48,874 nucleotides of DNA from Colwellia sp. (GTDB lineage: Bacteria > Pseudomonadota > Gammaproteobacteria > Enterobacterales > Alteromonadaceae), in contig JABSOW010000001.1 of assembly GCA_013215465.1 (NCBI GenBank), positions 143,576 through 192,449 on the forward strand, read 5' to 3'. Shown here in pieces: positions 46,450-48,874 of the stretch. The position numbers and the translations under genes were made by a program. The notes beneath the pieces are model-generated. The model ran no database searches, had not been told where the DNA came from, and worked only from the letters and a program-made list of their open reading frames with translations. Position 1 is the first letter of the stretch. Every line of letters starts with the position of its first letter.

Positions 46450-46510
46450 GTAATACCAAACGGATTAATTCTTGCCTAAGTGAGCAATTAATTAGTCCGA
46501 TTGGTATTAC
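46450..46510. repeat. Inverted repeat with GTAATACCAA ends between fabR and trmA
   Basis: The arms 46450-46470 and 46490-46510 begin and end with GTAATACCAA/TTGGTATTAC and match at 19 of 21 positions. The 19-base loop is unremarkable. It starts right at the fabR stop codon between two convergent genes. It could act as a bidirectional terminator or be a small dispersed element; similar ATACCAA ends occur at 33855 and near 22343. Confidence 0.7.
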
Positions 46511-46557
46511 TTGGTAAAAGTAACCTATTTGTTGTGATGTGCATGTGACAGAAAACG

Positions 46558-47652
46558 TTATTTACGTGTCAGTATCATGCCTACTTCGATGTGGTCCGTA
46601 TAAGGGAATTGATCAAATAAGGCGAACTGTTGAATGACATGGGTCTGGCTTAATATAGTTAAATTGTCTTTTAAGGTCTTTGGGTTACACGAAATATAGA
46701 TAATTTTATTAAAACGGCTGACTAATTCAACGCTATCCTCATCTAAACCTGCCCGTGGAGGATCAACTAATACGGTGTCGTAATTATACGTTGTTAAATC
46801 AAATCCCTCTAAACGTCTAAACTTACGTTCGCCATTCATTGCTTGGCTAAATTCCTCACTAGACATGCGAACAATATCAATATTATCAATATTATTTGCT
46901 TTAATATTGACTTGTGCCGACCTGACAGATGTTTTAGATATTTCGGTGCCTAATACTCGGTCAAAGTTTTGTGCTAAGGCAATACTAAAATTACCGTTAC
47001 CACAATATAATTCGATTAAATCACCGCTTGCATTGGTGGTCGCTTGTTGAGCCCAAAGTAGCATTTGTTCATTAACGCCGCCATTTGGTTGAGTGAAGCT
47101 ATTCTCTACTTGCTGATAAATAAAAGTATTATCACCTACTTGTAGAGACTCCATAACATAATCTTTATCTATAATGATTTTTTGCTTTTTCGCTCTGCCA
47201 ATAATATCTATCGGTGCAATTGAAGATAACTCTTCCTTAAGCGCTTTAGCGGCATTTTCCCATGTTGGCTCCAGCGGTTTGTGATAGAGCATACTAATAA
47301 GTAACTCGCCGCTTAAGGTTGACAGGAAATCTACTTGAAATAATTTATAGCGAAGTTCTTTTTGGTCTTTAATCAAGGTGAGTAAAGCTTTCATTGCTTG
47401 ATTAATTAACAGACTGGCGACAGGGAAATCATCGACACGAAACTTCTCTTTGGTGGTACTGTTAAACATAATGTAATAAAGATCGTCACCTTGATGCCAC
47501 ACTCTAAATTCGGCACGTAGTCGATAGTTTAATGGTGAAGAAGGGAAAACCTGTGCTTTGGGAACATTCAAACAAGAAAATAACTCTTTCATATCATGCT
47601 CTTTTTTCGATAATTGCTGTACGTAGTTATCGGGATGAATATGATCAAACAT
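46558..47652 (-). CDS. trmA: tRNA (uracil-5-)-methyltransferase
   Basis: A 364-residue SAM-dependent enzyme that makes ribothymidine at U54 of tRNAs. The SAM site LIELYCGNGNFSIALA is near 212-227, the DPPRAGLD motif near 296-303, and the catalytic Cys in YISCNPKTL near 321-329. No TRAM domain or iron-sulfur cluster precedes it, unlike RlmD, so TrmA is the correct family. It is convergent with fabR and monocistronic. Confidence 0.96.
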   Translation of the reverse strand: MFDHIHPDNYVQQLSKKEHDMKELFSCLNVPKAQVFPSSPLNYRLRAEFRVWHQGDDLYYIMFNSTTKEKFRVDDFPVASLLINQAMKALLTLIKDQKELRYKLFQVDFLSTLSGELLISMLYHKPLEPTWENAAKALKEELSSIAPIDIIGRAKKQKIIIDKDYVMESLQVGDNTFIYQQVENSFTQPNGGVNEQMLLWAQQATTNASGDLIELYCGNGNFSIALAQNFDRVLGTEISKTSVRSAQVNIKANNIDNIDIVRMSSEEFSQAMNGERKFRRLEGFDLTTYNYDTVLVDPPRAGLDEDSVELVSRFNKIIYISCNPKTLKDNLTILSQTHVIQQFALFDQFPYTDHIEVGMILTRK

Positions 47653-47765
47653 GCTTGAGCCTATATATAATTGGAGAGAGAAGTAAATAAGAGCGCAAAT
47701 TCTACTCTGGCTTATATTATTGTCTAGGCTTTTTTAGCATTAATTTACTAGGAGGGTAAAAATAG

Positions 47766-47800
47766 AAAACCTATTAATAGATAAAATATTAATAGGTTTA
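47766..47800 (-). terminator. A+T-rich terminator of the RRM gene
   Basis: AAAACCTATTAATA (47766-47779) pairs with TATTAATAGGTTTA (47787-47800) over 13 bp around a 7-base loop. Read leftward, it lies 27 bases after the RRM gene stop and ends in TTTTCTATTTTTA, fitting termination of that gene. Confidence 0.8.
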
Positions 47801-47827
47801 TAGGTGATTTTCTAGGTAGAAGGGGGA

Positions 47828-48292
47828 TCAATCAACAGCTTCGGTACGCTCAGGACGGTCTTTGGCTTCTCTAACCTTTAATGTACGTTGCTGAAACTCA
47901 GTGTCATTCAATGCACTAATCGCCTTATCAATATCATTTGCAGCCATTTCTACAAAACCGAAACCACGACGTTTTCCCGTATGCTTATCTTTCATCAGTC
48001 TCACTGATTGTACCGTACCATGATTTGAAAACAATTCTCTAATTGCTGTTTCATTAGCGCGATAGGGTAAATTGCCAACATAAAGAGTTTTAACATCCTC
48101 TGAAATTTTTTGTGTCGGGGCATTTGTATTTGCGGTACTCGGAACACCACTAAGTAAAGGAGCAATAAAGGCACTGATAAAAACAATAACTGAAACAACA
48201 GCAGGGGTAATTGTAACAGTACTAGAAATAATATAAGCAAAGATAGCAAAAACAAGAGCTATAATTACGGTTGATATTTGCGGAGATTTCAT
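47828..48292 (-). CDS. Membrane-anchored RRM RNA-binding protein
   Basis: A 154-residue protein. Two hydrophobic segments (about 8-25 and 29-48) anchor the N terminus in the inner membrane. A single RNA recognition motif spans about 68-145, with RNP2 as LYVGNLP and RNP1 as RRGFGFVEM. The short tail is charged. RRM proteins of bacteria are often cold-induced RNA chaperones; membrane tethering suggests work on membrane-near mRNAs or degradosome, which is inference. It is monocistronic and has its own terminator. The rRNA promoter region lies divergently upstream. Confidence 0.9.
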   Translation of the reverse strand: MKSPQISTVIIALVFAIFAYIISSTVTITPAVVSVIVFISAFIAPLLSGVPSTANTNAPTQKISEDVKTLYVGNLPYRANETAIRELFSNHGTVQSVRLMKDKHTGKRRGFGFVEMAANDIDKAISALNDTEFQQRTLKVREAKDRPERTEAVD

Positions 48293-48488
48293 AATGAATA
48301 CCTAATTATTATTTTAATTTACATGTGTATAAAAACAAAAAGTGAAATTCTATGTTACCCACCTTTTATGAGAGTGCAACAATAAGTGTAAAAAACATGC
48401 AATTAAACAGGCCCCCAAGCGTAATCGCCTTATATATAGACGTTTAGTTTACTTTATCTTCTAACAAATAAAAGATGTAAAATAACGC
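48293..48488. other. Intergenic region upstream of rRNA promoters
   Basis: No gene or clear signal is seen in this stretch between the RRM gene and the first rRNA promoter. It is A+T-rich and must hold the leftward promoter of the RRM gene, which I could not fix. The bases just upstream of 48489 may contain an UP element or Fis sites. Confidence 0.4.
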
Positions 48489-48516
48489 TTGATCCTTACG
48501 GCTAGATCTATACAAT
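48489..48516 (+). promoter_or_regulatory. rRNA operon promoter P1 (upstream)
   Basis: TTGATC (48489-48494) and TACAAT (48511-48516), 16 bases apart, are followed by a GCGC discriminator. This matches the second promoter downstream in layout and discriminator. G+C-rich discriminators are typical of stringently controlled stable-RNA promoters. Confidence 0.65.
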
Positions 48517-48719
48517 GCGCTCCAGTTCCAAGGGGTTCAGCCAAAAAGCTTAACCAACTGGACGTTATCTACAGGATGTAGTGTATTAAGTTAACGCAGG
48601 ACGCAGTTAACTGTTTTGATAAGTTATCTTCTTTCATTTAATGATAATTAGCTAACTTAACGTTTTTAAGTTCACTTTAAGAGTTTGTAAAAACTTTTGA
48701 AAAAAGATTCAAATAAACA

Positions 48720-48747
48720 TTGACATCAAAACTCGGAAGCGTAAAAT
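48720..48747 (+). promoter_or_regulatory. rRNA operon promoter P2 with A+T-rich upstream element
   Basis: A consensus -35 TTGACA (48720-48725) and TAAAAT (48742-48747) with a 16-base spacer are followed by GCGC. The 50 bases upstream are rich in A and T runs (AAAAACTTTTGAAAAAAG), as in an UP element. The leader that follows carries boxA-like sequence, so this should drive a ribosomal RNA operon. Confidence 0.85.
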
Positions 48748-48810
48748 GCGCATCCTGCTTCGGGGCAACGGCAACGTTAACCAAGAAGCAAAGGTAATTA
48801 GCGAATGCGA

Positions 48811-48874
48811 CTAAGACCTCTTTTCTTTAACAATTAGTTATCATGCAATTTGTGTGGATACTCACATTAACTTG
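48811..48874 (+). other. rRNA leader with boxA-like antitermination site (operon cut by edge)
   Basis: CTCTTTTCTTTAACAATTAG near 48819-48838 and the following TTATCATGCAATTTGTGTGG closely resemble the region just before 16S rRNA in Gammaproteobacteria, where boxA (CTCTTTAACA) recruits Nus factors for antitermination. The 16S rRNA gene itself should start beyond the right edge. No mature rRNA sequence is inside the window. Confidence 0.85.

Noticed and set aside
48853..48864. Possible SlmA-binding site (GTGGATACTCAC)
   Set aside because: It differs from the palindromic SlmA consensus and is explained by the conserved rRNA leader sequence.

Overview
The window looks like chromosomal DNA of a marine gammaproteobacterium of the order Alteromonadales, most likely Colwellia or a close relative in the Colwelliaceae. 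The base composition is A+T-rich. The gene orders queG/nnr-tsaE-amiB-mutL-miaA-hfq-hflX-hflK-hflC-purA, radC/coaBC-slmA and rpmB-rpmG are typical of Gammaproteobacteria. This is inferred from gene content and order; no rRNA sequence lies inside the window to confirm it.

Left part (1-18,000). After the start of an exported protein cut by the window edge come a chemoreceptor, a DnaQ-like exonuclease, a cNMP/CBS/DUF294 protein, a DUF4212 + sodium:solute symporter pair, and further on an SSS-domain hybrid histidine kinase with a LuxR-type response regulator. These resemble the CrbS/CrbR acetate-switch set of Vibrio and Pseudomonas, but acs itself is absent. A GACTAAAGT-type motif recurs upstream of the symporter (two identical 17-bp copies), the chemoreceptor and the left-edge gene. 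Embedded in this block, at 7,787-12,044 on the minus strand, is a thiamine salvage operon. It consists of a TPP riboswitch, a TonB-dependent receptor, a small YkoF-type thiamine-binding protein, a PnuC/PnuT-type transporter and a phosphotransferase resembling a thiamine kinase. pepD follows crbR's side of the block.

Middle part (18,000-28,300). Housekeeping genes slmA, coaBC and radC are followed by a PilZ protein, a small ribbon-helix-helix-like protein and rpmB-rpmG. Next is an insertion-sequence graveyard made of two truncated IS630-family transposase remnants facing away from each other. After it come a DUF4442 protein and a 1092-residue protein built like a hybrid sensor kinase, but apparently lacking every phosphorylation residue. 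queG is transcribed leftward at the end of this part.

Right part (28,300-48,874). The conserved nnr...purA run is followed by hpf, a malic enzyme, sthA, a fatty-acid desaturase divergent from its likely repressor fabR (with a palindromic operator next to the desaturase), trmA and a membrane-anchored RRM protein. The window ends in two tandem stable-RNA promoters and a boxA-like leader, which announce an rRNA operon just outside the right edge.

Most of the window is ordinary core genome. The parts most worth a second look are the phospho-dead hybrid kinase, the riboswitch-controlled thiamine operon with an enlarged aptamer arm, the shared GACTAAAGT motif, and the nested IS relics.
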